DNA from: Deltaproteobacteria bacterium
Lineage (GTDB): Bacteria; Desulfobacterota; BSN033; UBA1163
Direction of reading: 5' to 3'
Length of the DNA stretch: 7,546 nucleotides
Assembly: GCA_016875155.1 (NCBI GenBank)
Contig: VGSD01000135.1
Span: forward strand, 1-7,546
How positions within the stretch are numbered: the stretch's first letter is position 1; the number at the start of each line of letters is the position of its first letter. Below are positions 6,993 to 7,546 of the stretch, in pieces. A program made the position numbers and the translations under genes. Under the pieces are notes generated by a model. The model did not search any database. It saw only the letters and a list, made by a program, of their open reading frames with translations, and was not told where the DNA came from.

Positions 6993-7035
6993 AAAAAAAG
7001 CCACCCATCTTGATGGCAATGATATGGTGGCTTTT
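6993..7035 (-). terminator. Intrinsic terminator between yebC and ruvC
   Basis: On the minus strand AAAAGCCACC (7035-7026) pairs perfectly with GGTGGCTTTT (7005-6996) across a 20-base loop, and the T-run extends to seven T's (6999-6993). This is a textbook intrinsic terminator 23 bases after the yebC stop. It would end the yebC transcript before ruvC. On the plus strand only four T's follow, and no plus-strand gene needs it. Its loop and 5' arm overlap the predicted ruvC promoter. Confidence 0.85.
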
Positions 7036-7047
7036 GTAACAAGACAA
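7019..7047 (-). promoter_or_regulatory. Predicted ruvC promoter embedded in the yebC terminator
   Basis: On the minus strand TTGTCT (7047-7042) is followed after exactly 17 bases by TATCAT (7024-7019), which matches five of six bases of TATAAT. The spacer contains the 5' arm of the terminator and the -10 lies in its loop. Transcription would begin near 7011-7014, downstream of the 5' arm, so this RNA would lack half the stem and could not be terminated there. The leader to the ruvC ATG would be about 40 bases. Confidence 0.55.
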
Positions 7048-7058
7048 AAAAATGGCTC

Positions 7059-7546
7059 CTAAGCACTGAGGCGTTCCATCTCTTCGTCGGAGATATCAAA
7101 ATTGGCGTAGACTTTCTGGACATCATCCGTATCCTCAAGTCCTTCCATGAGCTTAAGCATCTGTTCAGCTTCTTTACCCGTCAAATGGACAGTGGATTGT
7201 GGCACCATGGTCAATTCAGAAGTGGTAAATTTAAAGCCTGCCTCTTCAAGAGTCTTTTTCAAATCATCGAAGTCGTTAGGAGGGACGGTCACCTCAAACT
7301 CTTTCCCTGCATCCTTCACATCAAGAGCGCCTGCATCCAGGGCCGCCTCAATCAGACGGTCCTCATCAATGCCGCTCTTGTCGATGAGGATCAATCCCTT
7401 CTTTTCAAACATCCAACCCACACAGCCGTTTTCGCCAAGGTTTCCATTATGCTTGGAAAAGACATGCCTCACTTCTGCAACCGTCCGATTTTTATTGTCC
7501 GTCAGGACTTCTAAGATGATCGCCACACCCCCGGGCCCATATCCCT
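7059..7546 (-). CDS. yebC: YebC/TACO1 family protein, 5' end outside the window
   Basis: YebC/PmpR/TACO1 proteins were long annotated as transcriptional regulators; newer work links the family to translation of difficult, proline-rich stretches. The visible 161 residues are the middle and C-terminal domains. The frame is open to the window edge, reading GYGPGGVAIILEVLTDNKNR at the break, a strongly conserved family block, so the GTG at 7526 is an internal valine codon and not a start. NRTVAEVRHVFSKHNGNLG and GCVGWMFEKKG follow and are family hallmarks, as is the acidic C-terminus (DTDDVQKVYANFDI). Compared with the usual 240-250 residues, roughly 85 N-terminal residues are missing only because of the cut. 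It sits directly upstream of ruvC, the common neighbourhood in proteobacteria, but a terminator lies between them. Confidence 0.95.
   Translation of the reverse strand, partial: GYGPGGVAIILEVLTDNKNRTVAEVRHVFSKHNGNLGENGCVGWMFEKKGLILIDKSGIDEDRLIEAALDAGALDVKDAGKEFEVTVPPNDFDDLKKTLEEAGFKFTTSELTMVPQSTVHLTGKEAEQMLKLMEGLEDTDDVQKVYANFDISDEEMERLSA

Noticed and set aside
6972..7019. Longer ruvC frame starting at a TTG at 7019, adding 16 residues
   Set aside because: The added residues are not family-like, the start lies in the terminator loop upstream of the predicted transcription start, and the ATG at 6971 has its own ribosome site.
7059..7526. Complete small yebC starting at a GTG at 7526
   Set aside because: The frame stays open to the window edge and upstream codons encode the conserved GYGPGG block, so this GTG is an internal valine.
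4342..7546. A defence or mobile island in the ruv region
   Set aside because: All genes are standard recombination or translation genes in a common order; only the intergenic repeats are mobile-like.

Overview
The window reads as ordinary chromosomal housekeeping DNA from a Gram-negative bacterium. The best guess is Desulfobacterota (former Deltaproteobacteria) or a nearby uncultured lineage. I infer this from the MreB and PpiD sequence style, the yebC-ruvC-ruvA-ruvB order, moderate GC content, and intergenic gaps filled with dispersed palindromic repeats. I cannot place it more precisely. I found no tRNA, rRNA, CRISPR array, transposase or phage gene.

Layout, left to right. Positions 1-97 are AT-rich and hold degenerate GATTACA-type repeats. 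mreB (98-1135, minus) is the cell-shape actin. A 139-base divergent intergenic region follows, with one good sigma70-type promoter facing each way. ppiD (1275-3179, plus) encodes a membrane-anchored periplasmic chaperone of the parvulin type. The 192-base gap after it holds a perfect 40-bp palindrome and an AT-rich, hairpin-rich leader. uxs (3372-4337, plus, TTG start) encodes UDP-glucuronate decarboxylase, which makes UDP-xylose. It converges on ruvB with only 4 bases between the stop codons. The rest of the window is on the minus strand and is transcribed yebC (cut by the window edge), ruvC, ruvA, ruvB.

The ruv genes form one functional unit. RuvA and RuvB move Holliday junctions along DNA, and RuvC cuts them. 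YebC is a translation-associated factor that commonly sits upstream of ruvC. The unit is unusually loose. A strong intrinsic terminator separates yebC from ruvC, and a good promoter for ruvC is threaded through that terminator. A hairpin and a MITE-like element separate ruvC from ruvA, and a different palindromic element separates ruvA from ruvB.

I see no new multi-gene system. The points most worth following up are the perfect palindrome, the promoter-in-terminator arrangement, the two repeat families inside the ruv cluster, and substitutions at usually conserved functional positions of RuvA, RuvB and PpiD.
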